This document shows positions 13,211 to 25,020 of a stretch of DNA of 64,000 nucleotides, piece by piece. Source of the stretch: Siphonodentalium dalli. Lineage: Eukaryota; Mollusca; Scaphopoda; Gadilida; Siphonodentaliidae. The number at the start of each line of letters is the position of its first letter. Position 1 is the stretch's first letter. The notes beneath the pieces are model-generated. The model had not been told where the DNA came from, made no database searches, and saw only the letters and a program-made list of their open reading frames with translations. The stretch covers positions 109,088,278-109,152,277 of the forward strand of contig CP136069.1 of NCBI GenBank assembly GCA_032622095.1, given 5' to 3'. The position numbers were made by a program, and so were the translations under genes.

Positions 13211-13914
13211 TGTGACGAACAGTTAGAAATAAAACCTATATTGCTGGTATAAAAGGGATATTATGAACGCAGCGTGCGATTTCCTAAATCCTACATTATG
13301 GGGCAAATATATTTATGCAAATGTGACAACACTAAAGTTTCAAAACCGAAGACAATATTATTAAAATACAAGCTATAATAACGGGTGACAACATATAACA
13401 AATATTACATACCATCCTTTGGAAAGCATAGGTCAGATGTCATAACGTAGTATTACTTCTTAAACTTATTAACTGTAACATTCTTCAGGCATAGAAGAAT
13501 GTACGCTTACACTGAGTGTGTAAAGACGGAACGATGTTCACTCATCGAACGCTAATTATCAACTGAAAAGCGCGGCGAATAATGTTACCTGTGATTGGCT
13601 GAAATCCAGTAGTGTCTTATAGTTTGGTCTAAGATTGGGCGATAAAGAAAGGTAGAGAAATAGAGTGGATGAGATATTGGGCGAAAGTAGAAATAGGAAA
13701 TAGCAAAATACAGATCAGCGATAAGACTAGAAAACGGGGAATGTGCAGAACGGAATAGCGCGAAATGGAATGAACCAAGTACGCGGAATGAAATGATTAC
13801 AATGCGGCTATAAAATGTATATTAGTGAGTTAGGTTTAATAACTTAGTTAGTATACATGTGTAGCATGTAATAAAGGCATATACTGATTTGGTATATAAA
13901 ATAGCACGGTCACA
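13211..13914 (-). repeat. 3' LTR of the gypsy element (704 bp)
   Basis: On the minus strand the LTR begins TGTGACCGTG right after the polypurine tract and ends GTTCGTCACA. That gives the TG...CA ends and a 6-bp perfect terminal inverted repeat, TGTGAC/GTCACA. A TATATA-type box lies close to its start (minus strand, near 13895). The 5' partner LTR is not in the window, so age cannot be estimated from LTR divergence. Confidence 0.8.
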
Positions 13915-13925
13915 CTCTCCCCTCT
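13915..13925 (-). promoter_or_regulatory. Polypurine tract of the gypsy element
   Basis: The minus strand reads AGAGGGGAGAG directly abutting the TGTGAC start of the LTR. This is the position and composition expected of the primer for plus-strand DNA synthesis. Confidence 0.75.
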
Positions 13926-14590
13926 GTTGACAAAATGACTCCCTAGTCATTTAAACCAATACTGAAAGGAAATGTCGCAAATAGACATGACTTTCAAACT
14001 CTGCAACTGATAATGGAAAATTATCATCTATAACATTCTCATACACAGAGATAACCTTGACACCGACCTATCTTCAGAACTGAAATCAAATATCAGCATT
14101 ATATAACTTCACTTAATCTTCACTATCTGGCGTAGACAGTAAACAACGTGAATATATCACACAACACCACTGAAATGGAATCACCACTGATTCACACTGG
14201 CTGGTCTATCTGAGAACTTCAATCATGAATACACAACAATCAACACAAATATGTTAAAATCATAATCATATATAGAAAGGAACACTTTATCACCTCACAG
14301 AGTATATAAAAAAAAAAATAGAATTCCTTGAAAACTGGTACCTCATATGAGTCGTAGCTCTACACTGGATCGTCAGCTGGAATAAGTGGAAATATCTCTG
14401 ATCGTACGAAGATGATAAGTGATACCTAACAATACATAATATCAATACATAATTTATAAAAGAATCAATTTTAAAACCAACTAACACAACAGGACAATGC
14501 CTATGTCCAATGTATACACACATCATTGAAACTGACATATCAGTAATATGGAATCACTGAATATAAGTGAGTGAACTGAAAATGATAATC
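13926..14590 (-). other. 3' untranslated part of the gypsy element
   Basis: These 665 bp lie between the pol stop codon and the polypurine tract. They are AT-rich with only a short open frame of 82 residues (14290-14538, minus), which I do not recognise. I see no convincing env gene. Confidence 0.5.
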
Positions 14591-17473
14591 TTATTCATCC
14601 AAGATAGTCTTCAGAATGGACTGAAGAACATCTGGAGCTACCTTGGTGCAGATCTGATTTTCCATAAGCTTACGCAAAAGCTGATTCTTATTATATTCAT
14701 CTTTTCCACCTGAAATGGGTTGAATATTTTTTGAAATATAATCACCCATCCATGATGGAGGTTTCTTTGCTCTGCTAGATTTTCTAGGTACTGGTTTTGG
14801 TATGGAATCTGAAAGAGAAATACTTTCTCTATCTCCACTCTGACTATTACTCGAGGCACCATCATCACCTGAAACATTCGCTTTCGCACCATCAACATTA
14901 CCATCAACAACAACAGTATCTTCTGCAATAGATGCTAAAGGTACACGGACAATATCAACAACTTCATCATCATTCTCATCAGCCTCATCATTGCTATCAC
15001 CTGTGGAACGAAGTTCAAGTTGACCTGTCGAATCCTGTGTAGCTGAAATATCAACATTACTGTCATCACCGACATCAGTTCTAACTTCCCTGAACTCATC
15101 TATTTGAGTGCGGTCGTCACCACAGGAAGAAGAAATACCACCAGCTTCCAATCTCGCAGGAAAGTCGTCACCCCGACGAGATGGAGCTGAACTGTCCACT
15201 GCATTAGGAGCAGATTTTATACCTGCAACGCCCTGTGGAACAAACAATATCACCGATTCTTCATCTGAACCATCTATATGGTCTGAACCATTAATATGGT
15301 TATCACGAACTTCATCACGTGAAGTAACACTACCAGTACCTGAAATACGACGTTTCCGCACCTTAGGCTCTGGTGGCCGTACAGGTGGGATAAGAGGATC
15401 TACAATTGGGGCATCAGCATCTCTCTGTTCAAGAGGAGATTTAAGGGCTGTGTCGTCATCTGGAAAGTCAAAGGGTAAAGAACCAATAGGCAACAAGTGG
15501 TTCCTATGTAAAGTTCTTTGCTTTCCACTGTCATCTTCTAAATTAAAAACAGGAATGTCAGAATTAGGTTGGGATTTAACAGTGTATACTTCAGAATCAT
15601 ATTTATCTGCTAATTTATGCCTGCCTTCGAAAGCTAATGTCTTTACCAAGACTCTATCACCTACATGTATAGTTGCACCACGAAGCTTTCGATTATAATA
15701 TTTGGCATTACTACTCTGAGCACCAGACATAGATTTGGATGCTAATCTGTAAGAATCAGAAAGTCTCTGTCTGAGATCTGAAACATAATCACAATAAGAA
15801 GTTTGATCAGAATCAGGTTTATTCAGACCGAATAAAACATCAAGAGGTAACCGTGGTTCTCTTCCGAACATCAACTGAAAAGGAGCAAAACCAGTAGTTT
15901 CATGCCTAGTACAATTGTAAGCATGAACAAGAGGACCTATATGTGATTTCCAGTCATGTTTCTGGTCAGGATTAAGAGTACCTAACATACTAATAAGTGT
16001 GCGATTAAATCGCTCTGTAACACCATTCCCCATCGGATGATAAGGAGTAGTTCTGGACTTCTTGATGCTGCAAAGCTGACAAAGTTCAGAAATAAGTTGA
16101 GATTCAAAATTAGCACCTTGATCACTATGAATACGTTGAGGATAACCATAATGAATAAAGAAATTGTTAAACAATACATCAGCAGTAGTTTTTGCAGTCA
16201 TGTTCCTTGTAGGATAAGCCTGTGCATATTTAGTAAAATGATCTGTCATAACAAGAACATATTGGTAACCACCTTTAGAACAATCAAGAGTAAGAAAATC
16301 AATACAAACAAGTTCAAGAGGTTGAGAAGTAGTGATGGATACTAAAGGGGCTCTGAAATTCGGATTAGTTTTAACTCGAATGCATCTATGACAATGTTTT
16401 ATCCAATCATCGACAGCACTGTCGATACCTGGAAAATAAAACCTTTCTTTCACAAGTGAAACTGTTCTGTCACGACCTGGATGTCCTATATCATTATGTA
16501 ATGATTTAAGAACAAAAGTAATCTGTGAATATGGTAAAACAAGCTGAGTGGTGGTTTTACCATTAAAAGTGGACTCTCTATAAAGAACTCCTCGCTGCAA
16601 CCTAAGCTTAGAAAAATGTCTTAAAAATGCTGAATGAAGCTTAGAAGGGGGAAGGGACTTTCTCTTTGGGCAACTATTTCTTCTCACGGCTGATAACCAT
16701 ACGGACAATACATCATCTCTTTCCTGCAATCTTCTCCAATCCCTATAATTCATTTCATCAAGATCATGGCCTACATCATCTTGAATAGAATTTAAAACAT
16801 CAGTGCTGCAACATAAACTTTCAACAAAAGGTTGCTGAACCTGTAATGAATTACAAATAACTTGTACTGAATCATTTGTAATAATATCTGGAGGAGGTGT
16901 ATCCAACCTGGATAAGGCATCTGCATCGGTATTAAATTTACCGGGTCTGTAAAAAATATCAAATTTAAAAGAACCTAAGGCTGATAACCATCTCTGTCCA
17001 GTGGCATCTAATTTGGCTGAAGTTAAAACATAAGTTAAGGGATTGTTATCAGTATACACTACAAAATAATTACCATATAAATAGTCATAAAACTTTTCTG
17101 TAACTGCCCACTTTAAAGCTAAAAATTCTAACTTATGAGCCGGGTAATTCTTTTCTGCTGCTGTGGTTCCTCGGCTGCCATACGCAATAACTCTCTTCAC
17201 GCCCTCGATCTCTTGGTAAAGGACACAACCTAAACCATGAAGGGACGCATCAGTATGGACTTCAAAGGGCCTGCTGTAATCGGGGTAACCTAAAATGGGG
17301 GGATTAGAAAGACGATCTTTCAAAGTATCAAAAGCAGACTGCTGCTCATGCTCCCATTTCCATTTCCCTGTAAAAAAGGATTTAACCTTGTTCTTTGGCT
17401 TCTTTGTATTTGTAGGGGGAAGTAAATCTGTCAAGGGCTTAGCAATCCTGGAAAAATTAGGACAATATTTCAC
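14591..17473 (-). CDS. pol: Ty3/gypsy pol polyprotein, 5'-truncated (RT end, RNase H, integrase)
   Basis: This is a 960-codon open frame with no internal stop. It opens at a GTG that is not a real start: the first residues (KYCPNFSRIAKPLTDLL) match the C-terminal end of the reverse transcriptase domain, and an in-frame TAA from the palindrome arm lies just upstream. The RNase H domain follows, with HTDAS (Asp75), Glu116 and TDNN (Asp142). The integrase zinc finger is His326, His331, Cys361 and Cys364. The integrase core has Asp392, Asp451 and Glu487, i.e. D-D-35-E spacing. A GPY/F-like module lies near residues 640-690 (HKLADKYDSEVY, LHRNHLLPIG). An acidic, Ser-rich tail follows, ending in PRKSSRAKKPPSW. 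The RT catalytic YxDD motif is missing. The long clean frame suggests recent insertion before truncation. Confidence 0.93.
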   Translation of the reverse strand: MKYCPNFSRIAKPLTDLLPPTNTKKPKNKVKSFFTGKWKWEHEQQSAFDTLKDRLSNPPILGYPDYSRPFEVHTDASLHGLGCVLYQEIEGVKRVIAYGSRGTTAAEKNYPAHKLEFLALKWAVTEKFYDYLYGNYFVVYTDNNPLTYVLTSAKLDATGQRWLSALGSFKFDIFYRPGKFNTDADALSRLDTPPPDIITNDSVQVICNSLQVQQPFVESLCCSTDVLNSIQDDVGHDLDEMNYRDWRRLQERDDVLSVWLSAVRRNSCPKRKSLPPSKLHSAFLRHFSKLRLQRGVLYRESTFNGKTTTQLVLPYSQITFVLKSLHNDIGHPGRDRTVSLVKERFYFPGIDSAVDDWIKHCHRCIRVKTNPNFRAPLVSITTSQPLELVCIDFLTLDCSKGGYQYVLVMTDHFTKYAQAYPTRNMTAKTTADVLFNNFFIHYGYPQRIHSDQGANFESQLISELCQLCSIKKSRTTPYHPMGNGVTERFNRTLISMLGTLNPDQKHDWKSHIGPLVHAYNCTRHETTGFAPFQLMFGREPRLPLDVLFGLNKPDSDQTSYCDYVSDLRQRLSDSYRLASKSMSGAQSSNAKYYNRKLRGATIHVGDRVLVKTLAFEGRHKLADKYDSEVYTVKSQPNSDIPVFNLEDDSGKQRTLHRNHLLPIGSLPFDFPDDDTALKSPLEQRDADAPIVDPLIPPVRPPEPKVRKRRISGTGSVTSRDEVRDNHINGSDHIDGSDEESVILFVPQGVAGIKSAPNAVDSSAPSRRGDDFPARLEAGGISSSCGDDRTQIDEFREVRTDVGDDSNVDISATQDSTGQLELRSTGDSNDEADENDDEVVDIVRVPLASIAEDTVVVDGNVDGAKANVSGDDGASSNSQSGDRESISLSDSIPKPVPRKSSRAKKPPSWMGDYISKNIQPISGGKDEYNKNQLLRKLMENQICTKVAPDVLQSILKTILDE

Positions 17474-17474
17474 T

Positions 17475-18477
17475 TAAATGTTTGTGATAGCGACATGGTT
17501 CACTTAAGACCCACCCCTGTGCTCTACCACATTAATGAAGTGTGCAACGAAGTTAGGGGGGGTATACTGGAGTCAGCTTGTCCGTCCATCCGTCCGTCCT
17601 GTGCACCTGCGATTATGACGTCTGTCAGACTTTTTTTGGTGGAGTTATCCCCCCTTTTTCGACTTAGATTTTTTTGCAACATGCATAATTTTGTCCGAGC
17701 TTTTATTCCTACATTTTTCTGTCAATGTTTTTTAATCTTGGCACTGATATTTAGTACCATGGGAACCTGTGCACCTGCGATTATGACGTCTGTCCGACAT
17801 TTTTTGTGTGGAGTTATTCCACTTTTTCGACTTAGAATTTTTTTTCGCAACATGCATAATTTTGTCCAAGCTTTTATTCCTACATATTTCGGTCAATAGG
17901 TTTAAGATTAGGGTTATGGTTGTACACCTGCAATGGGAACTGTTATTTTATTATTTTAACTAAATGTTTACTGACATGTGAAACATCTTAGTATTTTAAA
18001 AACAGGGGGGTATCCGTAATCCCATTGGGACAGTCACACCTCTAGTTCCATAAGGCACCAACACATTTTTAGCTCACCTGAGACGAAGTCTCCGGTGGAG
18101 CTATAGTCATCACTCCTCATCCGTCAATCCGTCCACAATTCTTTGAACATCTTAGATGGCCACCATATTCAAGATGGCCACCATTTTCAGCTACGTCAGT
18201 TTTCGAATTTTGAAAAGTTAACCGATTTTATCGATGTATCACTCAAACAAGAGCTCTTATTTCATTTCCAAAGGTTGAATTGAAATTAAAACACAACCTG
18301 AGTATGTTAAAACAATATATTGTAACAACTTAGTTTCAAAATTTTGGCATTTTTATATCACTTAACTTTCAAATTGTGAAAAAAAATTCAATTTCAAACA
18401 AATTTATCCTCACGCTATATATGATGTTAGTACTGGGATAGCTACACACATTCATTACTATCAGATCTTAGAGTCTT
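17475..18477. repeat. Dispersed repeats forming the inner part of the right arm
   Basis: This is the mirror of 11835-12837. It has two tandem units of about 180 bp with GCACCTGCGATTATGACGTC. Then comes a plus-oriented copy of the AGCTCACCTGAGACGAAG family at about 18067-18202. Confidence 0.75.
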
Positions 18478-21400
18478 TTAAACTTGGCAGCAACAAGTGC
18501 ATAATGTGGTGCATGTAAGCCCAATATGGTAGCATGTGCATCGTCCACTACTTGCCATCGCGCAGCCGCATTTGGTCAACTGACTGCAACATTTGGCAAT
18601 TGGTGGAAGCTCCGTCCAAAATGGTTCCCAGTGACTGCCATTTTCTGCCCATTCACAATCTGCAGGACTCGGGTTAGCTGGTTTACGTGCCAATGATCGT
18701 CCCCATATATGCCCTGCCTCGTATGTGGCTCGCTTGACATGCTGCAACAGCGCAGACCTTGTAGGTGGAATAGCATTGTTTGGTCTCTGTTTCCGTGCAA
18801 AAAAAAGTCTAGTCTGGCTTCATTAATGTCATTGGATGTATTTGAACGGTCGTACATTATTATAACGAATCTCTCGATTACTGCAATGTTATGTTCTGTG
18901 ATGGACACTCGAGAATTGCCGAGTCTGGAGAAAATTGATAAAGCTTCTGGAAATACATTCCATACCTGCCATGCAGACTTTTTTCCTTTCCAGCTAAATG
19001 CAGATACCACATCACATCCACTAATTGCAAGGAAAAAGAGAATTCCAAGACATTTTGTTGTGCCTATTGATGAAACAATCTCATGTATCGGAATCCATCT
19101 GAAATTCTTTCTATGACCAAATGCTTTCAAACTTAAGTATTAAATTACAGCTATAATCACTATATCCGTGTCGGTTGCTTGGATTATGATGCTGTTGTGT
19201 TGGTTGATAACTGCGTGTTTTGCATGCACAAATATCCGTGTATCGGCCTCTTCATGTGTACATGGTGCAAGAATATCCAAATCAAGTTCATGGTTACTTT
19301 GTACATGTTCATCTTTGGTAACAAGAATGCCATTGTCCGTATTAACAGTTATGATCTTGTCAGTAAGGAAGTGAAATACTTGTAGCTCTGTTTTGTTGTT
19401 GTCATCGTTGAGAAAGCTATGCCAGTCTGCTAGAGTTTTGCTAGATCCTGATACCCTTCTCCTGATTCCTTTTCCGTGCTTTGACCTATTGTCCTGTTTG
19501 CGGCTACCTGTCTTGTACACGCCAAACACGATGTCAGTTCTCTTATATTTATGGCAATATGTCTGTATTTTAGGAATGACATCGTCTTGTGCATATTCAT
19601 CAAATATTTTCACACTAGTTGGTGCTTCCTCAGGCAGTGTTAACTCTGATTGAAATATATCCATCTATTGAGATTGCTGGCACATATTGAGTTTTCCATC
19701 GTTACTGATTGATGCTGGAGAAATCTGGTTTTCAGACAAGAAATGAACAATCGAGAGAAGAGTTGCCAATCATCTTTCGTACTTGTTTTCTTTGATTGAT
19801 TTGAGCTGGAGAAGACCGAAAATTGAAATATAATTTCTTTTGATTAGATCATAGAAGGTACATTTATTTTGGTTTCCCATTCCTTTTATGAAGGATGTAG
19901 ACTGTTCCTTGCCTTTCTTATAGACAACGTGAATCAGTTCAGCATTAACAATGTTCTGGTGTCCAATGCCAAGAGGTCTGTGGAGTCATCAGAAAATGGA
20001 TTTCCCATTTCTTGTATCACATCTGTGAGGTTGTTCACATTATTGAAAAATGTTTTTTGATATGCAATTGTCTCCTCGTGATGGTTGGTTTTTTATGTGT
20101 ACAAGCATTATTATCATAATCAGAAATAAGGCAACATTGTGCTGTTCATGGGCCTGGTTTATTGCATGCATACTTGAGAAGTTTCTTTCCGTCTTGTGTA
20201 CAAAGTCTTGTGTACAACAAAGTTTCCTCTGTGAAATTCATTTGATATGCTGGGATGTTTATTCTCTATTGTCATCATGTCTCTGATGTGAATAGGTAGC
20301 CAACGTGCAGAATGAGTGTTATCATTAGCAAAGAAATAAGGAATTAGTTCAGATACCAATTCACGATACAGAGTGAAATTTGCTCCTCGAAATGATCTAA
20401 CAAGCAGTAAAATTGTCAATGCAATGTCAAGCACCAAACTCCAAAACTGGAACTGTGGACTATATAACAGCACATTTACTTTTATACCAGTCATTGAACT
20501 TTGAGTGCGTACTATCAACATCGGATAAATCCTGACTGCAGTATTCTGAGTGTGCAAATTTCATGAGTTTGAAAAGACTACACGCTGTTATCTGATGTGC
20601 ATGTAGGGTTTTTTGTAATACATGAAGCTTTGATGAATGAATCTGCTGTGCCTGGGCTTGCTATACCTGCTTTTACGAGAGCACTCGCCCAGTTGCTATC
20701 CTGAAGCACAGAACCAACCATTTTTAGAGCATCCAATTCCAGATGTAACAACATAACAACATATTTGTCCTCACCATATAAGTCTGGCCACTGCCACTGT
20801 ATCTGCTTAGCCAATGCTTAAAGATGCTGGTCTGCAGTAATGACCGCTGTCCGTTCTGATTTTAGAAGTTACACCGATTGATTAATTTTGCGCATGCAAT
20901 GTTTTATTGTGGCTAATGAGTGAGTCTGATCACGCAACATAGATAACATTGAGTTTATTGCTACATCAAACTGCTGACATCTCTTTTGAGTTGCTTGATG
21001 AGCTGACCATATTATTGATGTACTACCATCAATGACTTCTGTTGGCGAGGCCTTTTGCAACCACTCATGTTTTTGAAAAAACAGTTGAACCAGGTAGACC
21101 AAAGCCAGTGTTGGTTGGTGGGTTTGGCTTTACATCTTTTAAATAGACAGGTGCAACATTTGTATACGAGTCCGAAAGATGTGGGATTTGTGTCGTTTTT
21201 CCAGTTTATCCAGAACTGAAGTCAATAGGTTGCTGCTCACCTTGATTATCTGGATGCGGATGCCGAAACATGGAACTATTTGTCCCGTGGAAAGATGATG
21301 TGCTGGTAGTTGATGTAGGGTTGTGGTCAATATGGTCCAAAGCAGATGTGGTGAACAAGCCTTTTCTCAATATAGGTGATCACACAACTCCATGTGTTTG

Positions 21401-21915
21401 ATAATTTTTAACAACAACATATCCAAGCTGGTTTGAGATGTCCATGACACGATCATAAGATATACTCAGTCAGTTTTCATAGAACATGTAAAATCAGGTT
21501 TCGTTTCCTTGTTTTTTTTTTTGCATACAGAGTGATGCCATTGTATATAGGGAATGGTGTTTTCCGGTCTTGACAGTGGCGATGATAAAACGGTGTGTCC
21601 TTATATCTAGAGGAGAAACAGTTGAATTGTAATAACTGCGCGATTGCTAAATCAGACTTTGTTGCACCATTTGTAAGTGTTACTTGATGTCGGCACCATG
21701 CTCGATCATACTCGCAAATTGAAGAAGGCTTTTTGGTACAGAACTTTGTATACCTAAAATTTGGTATGATGTTCAAGCATATGTTTATGAATTATTTCTG
21801 CTGCTCCAGCAATTTGTAGCACTTCATAATATTTACAAGCTTGAGATAGTACAGAACTAACTGTGTCTGAGAAAGTCATAAGCACATCGCGACCATGTTT
21901 GTGCTCCTCCGTCAG
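18478..21915 (-). pseudogene. Decayed multi-copy invertebrate gene with FEN1/PIN-like motifs (right arm)
   Basis: This is the mirror copy of the gene in the left arm, on the minus strand. It carries the same fragments and the same breaks: Cys-rich tail at 18478-18747, GCDVVSAF segment at 18576-19130, EADTR/TDTD segment at 19140-19664, IHIRDM segment at 20159-20557, and the N-terminal pieces up to about 21915. The shared lesions show that the gene was already broken before the arm was duplicated, or that conversion has homogenised both copies. Confidence 0.8.
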
Positions 21916-22775
21916 AGAAATTTGTCATCTGCTTAAGAAAATAATCAATACATTATGGAAGACCCATTTGTACAAAATATGGAATGACATGTCAATAGTA
22001 TTTAATGACTTCAAATATGAAATGCATACAATTGATTACACTATTAATATTAGCAATTGTGTTGTCAATAATATCAACACCAAGCATAACTTAAACATAT
22101 TAACTCACACTATACCAACTCGCACATGTATGTTAACATCCTATTTACACATATCATTTAACAAAATTCAATAGCTCCAGAAGAGAACTACCAAAGAAAT
22201 TGCGTGCCGTTAACAGATATATTAACTAAGTATCTATATTATACCACATATCAGGGACCAGCCTAGACCAGATTTTCAGGGCGAAATGACTTCGCCCTAC
22301 TATAAAAATAAGGCGAAGTGGCCGTTCTATAGGGCGAAGTGAGTCTACAAAATTAAATTGATCAGTACTACGACATGAGTCGCTATAGAACGAAAATAGG
22401 AGAGATGAAATATGTCAATTAAACTTATGAAACAATGGTTGAAATATGGAGTCATTATGTTCACTTCATGACCCTAATAACTATTAATAATACCCAAACA
22501 TAATTGTGAGAAGATAGCAGCATTTTATATCGTAATTGTGAGAGAATGACAGGATTTTATTTCATATTTTTATTTCATATTTTTCGGTTTGTTAAAAATG
22601 CCAACAATATTTATCAAACAGAAACGAAACGAAATCATGAACACTTTTACTGCGCTCTGTTAGTAATCCCGTTTGAAATTTTAATATGCTTCACAAATGA
22701 ATTTGTTTTAAAATTTCTTTAACCAAACTCCATAGAGGTAGTGATGAATTGACACATTGTGAGAGGTGTGAGTTG

Positions 22776-23048
22776 TAATCTTCATTGTAAGGTGTGGTAA
22801 TCACGGTAATCTAAAAATAACAACAACCAGATTAACACTTGAGGGCCGACGATGTTTTCACAGCTGCCAGTAATCAGACTCCGTTGTCAACATGCTTCCA
22901 GATTGGAGCATTACAGGTGTTAATTGTTTTATAACACCATGATACACCCTGATAGTGGAGTATTGTGTGCAATCACAGTTGACAGTTGTAAATTATCATA
23001 AATTATTTGGGGCATTTTGCCGAATTTCGTCAGTCAACTTTGGAATTT
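22776..23048. other. Unique flank of the palindrome, nothing recognised
   Basis: This sequence starts TAATCTTCATTG immediately after the arm. It is not satellite, so the two flanks of the palindrome differ. No gene or repeat of the window is recognised here. Confidence 0.4.
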
Positions 23049-23148
23049 TTAGGGCGACTTGAACTTCGCCCGACTGCAAAAATAAGGCGAAGCGGACGGC
23101 GCTAGGGCGAAGAAGTCGCCCACGTCGCCCTCTCGGCTGGTCCCTGCC
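23049..23148. repeat. GGGCGAAG hairpin repeat, flank copy
   Basis: It shares the words GGGCGA, AAAAATAAGGCGAAG, TAGGGCGAAG and GGCTGGTCCCTG with the copies inside both palindrome arms (near 8000 and 22300), but it is clearly diverged. It is a separate older copy of the same short hairpin-rich repeat. Confidence 0.7.
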
Positions 23149-23349
23149 ACATATAGACCTATACAATAGTTGCAGTTGCTGAAATTTTTTGAAGAATTTT
23201 GAGGAAAAAAAAATGTAAAAATATGCAAATAATCAATAAATTCCGAAAAATAATAATAATTTTGCATACTTATGATAACGCAATATTTAAAGGGATGATT
23301 TACTTATATATCGTAACAAAGAAAGAGCCGAAAAGTGGTTAGTGTATCT

Positions 23350-25020
23350 TATATATTGGGTAGAAGTTTAATGCGGCGGCCATTTTGAAAAATGGCGGCC
23401 ATCTTGAATCCGGTGGCCATTTTGATTGGTTTGTCGAGCAATTTGTTTTAGTAATACATATTGATCATGCATACCAAATTTCATGCTTGTATCACCAACT
23501 GAACGATTTGACCATAATTTTACACTTAGCCGTCCAACTAGTGACTCCCATTCAGATTTGTTGAAATGAGGTCACTGGGTCAAATAGTTACGAAACCAGG
23601 GCCATAACTCTATTCCTCCATAGTAATTCTTACAACGACTTCTTGTCCAGAACCATTGGGCCGATTTAGATAATATTTGGTATTGAGGGTCCTTGGGTGA
23701 CTGGTGTTTAGATTTGTTCAAATGAGGTCACCCGGTCAATTAGTTGAGAAACCAGGGCCATTACTCATAGTAATTCTTAGAATGACTTCTAAAAAAATGA
23801 TGGGCCGATTTAGCTTATATTTGGTATGGAGGGACCTTGGATGACTGGGGTTCAGATTGGTTCAAATGGGGTCACTGAGTCAAATAGGGGCAGAGCCAGG
23901 TGCATAACTCTAAAAATAAATAATTACATTTTGACCTTTGATTTTTTTTTTTAGACACATCACAGCTATCCAACCCCACCCTCCCCCACCCCACCTTCTG
24001 TCCCTGCAACACAACGCTGTACCATACCATATTATCTCTGCCTAGTTCACCCCATTAAAATCCTTGTTTTTATCACAGCTGCAGGAGTAATGCAAAGCTG
24101 TTGTGCAGTCGTTAAAACCTAATTATCTAAATGTCATCACCTCTCCTCAAGACATACTGCTGGCTGATAGTGGTTTCATGAATGGAATTTAATCCCAGAG
24201 AATGCACTGGCTTTCAAGGTCATTGGAATTTTGTTAAACTAATGTAGTCAGGCATTCAAATAAATCATGTATGTCATATTCTCCCAGCGATGTCCCCACA
24301 GTGTTGGGTTGGGGGGGAGGGGGTGATTGACAGATTTGTTCAATGAAATGTAATTTTGAAGCTCACCTGAGACGAAGCTATAGTCATCACTTCTCATCTG
24401 TCACCTGTTCATCTGTCGGTCCATCCATCCATCTGTCAACAATTCTTTGAACATCTTCTCTAGATCATAAGACTGAATGGGTTCATATTTGGTGTGGATG
24501 TTCCCTAGGTGACTCACATTCAGATTTGTTCAATGAGGTCACTCTGTCAAATGGTTGTGAAGCCAGGGCCATAACTCTTGCCCTCCATAGTAATTCTTTA
24601 AAACAACATCTCATGTACCATCAGGTTGAATGGGTTCATATTTGGTATGAAGGGTCCTTTGGTGACTGTAGTTCAGATTTGTTCAAATGGGGTCACCTGG
24701 TCAAATAGGGGCCAAGCAAAGGACAGTTTTCCTCTTAATGTGCTTCCTTCACACGGACCATCAGGTTTATTTTACTGATATTTAGTATGAAGGGTTCTTT
24801 GGTGTCTGGGATTCAAATTTATTCAGATGGGGTCACCAGGTTAAATAGGGTGGGACCAGGGACATAACTGTATGTCTCTATAGTAATACTTAAAATGTCT
24901 TCTCAAGAGAAGTTGGACTATTTAGCTTTCATATACTTGGAGTATCCTTTAGTGACTGAGATTCAGATTTGTTAACATGAGGTCAACATGTTAAGAAATG
25001 ATGGGGCTATGGGGACTTAA
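23350..25020. repeat. Clustered dispersed repeats ('GGGCCATAACTC' family)
   Basis: A motif cluster of GGCGGCCATTTTG words (23370-23425) is followed by several diverged tandem units of about 150 bp. Each holds 'CAGATTTGTTCAAATG.GGTCAC', 'GCCA.GGCCATAACTC', 'CCATAGTAATTCTT' and 'TTTGGTATG.AGG'. A second block opens at 24358 with AGCTCACCTGAGACGAAG, which looks like the family's 5' edge. Related copies lie at 29760-30080 and flank the foldback element at 55630-55700 and 60879-60970. Confidence 0.75.

Larger units (their letters stand above)
13211..17474 (-). mobile_element. 5'-truncated Ty3/gypsy LTR retrotransposon
   Basis: On the minus strand the order is pol (17473 to 14591), about 665 bp of untranslated sequence, a polypurine tract and the 3' LTR. 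The 5' LTR, primer binding site, gag, protease and most of reverse transcriptase are absent. The element ends exactly where the right palindrome arm starts (17475). Domain order RT-RNase H-integrase places it in Ty3/gypsy (Metaviridae). No chromodomain is visible after the integrase. Confidence 0.92.
7537..22775. repeat. Giant palindrome (two 5.3-kb inverted arms, 4.6-kb spacer)
   Basis: Every feature at position x in the left half has a mirror at 30312 minus x in the right half. All open frames I compared in the two arms translate identically. The outer ends are CAACTCACACC (7537) and GGTGTGAGTTG (22775). The inner ends are at 12837 and 17475. The left outer flank is satellite and the right outer flank is unrelated sequence. 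No target-site duplication is visible (TACGAC on the left, TAATCT on the right), so a simple transposon insertion is not supported. An inverted duplication, gene conversion, or an assembly artefact could each explain it. Confidence 0.95.
17475..22775 (-). repeat. Right arm of the giant palindrome
   Basis: This is the reverse complement of 7537-12837, apparently base-identical in all parts I compared. Because both arms contain the same frameshifts in the decayed gene, the duplication must be younger than the decay, or the arms must be kept alike by gene conversion. Confidence 0.95.

Noticed and set aside
14290-14538. 82-residue frame between gypsy pol and LTR as an env gene
   Set aside because: Too short, with no signal peptide plus transmembrane plan or recognisable env motif.
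7537-22775. Polinton/Maverick or other large DNA transposon with 5.3-kb terminal repeats
   Set aside because: There is no polymerase B, integrase of that type, ATPase or capsid gene, no AG...CT ends and no target duplication. The spacer content is a truncated gypsy element.
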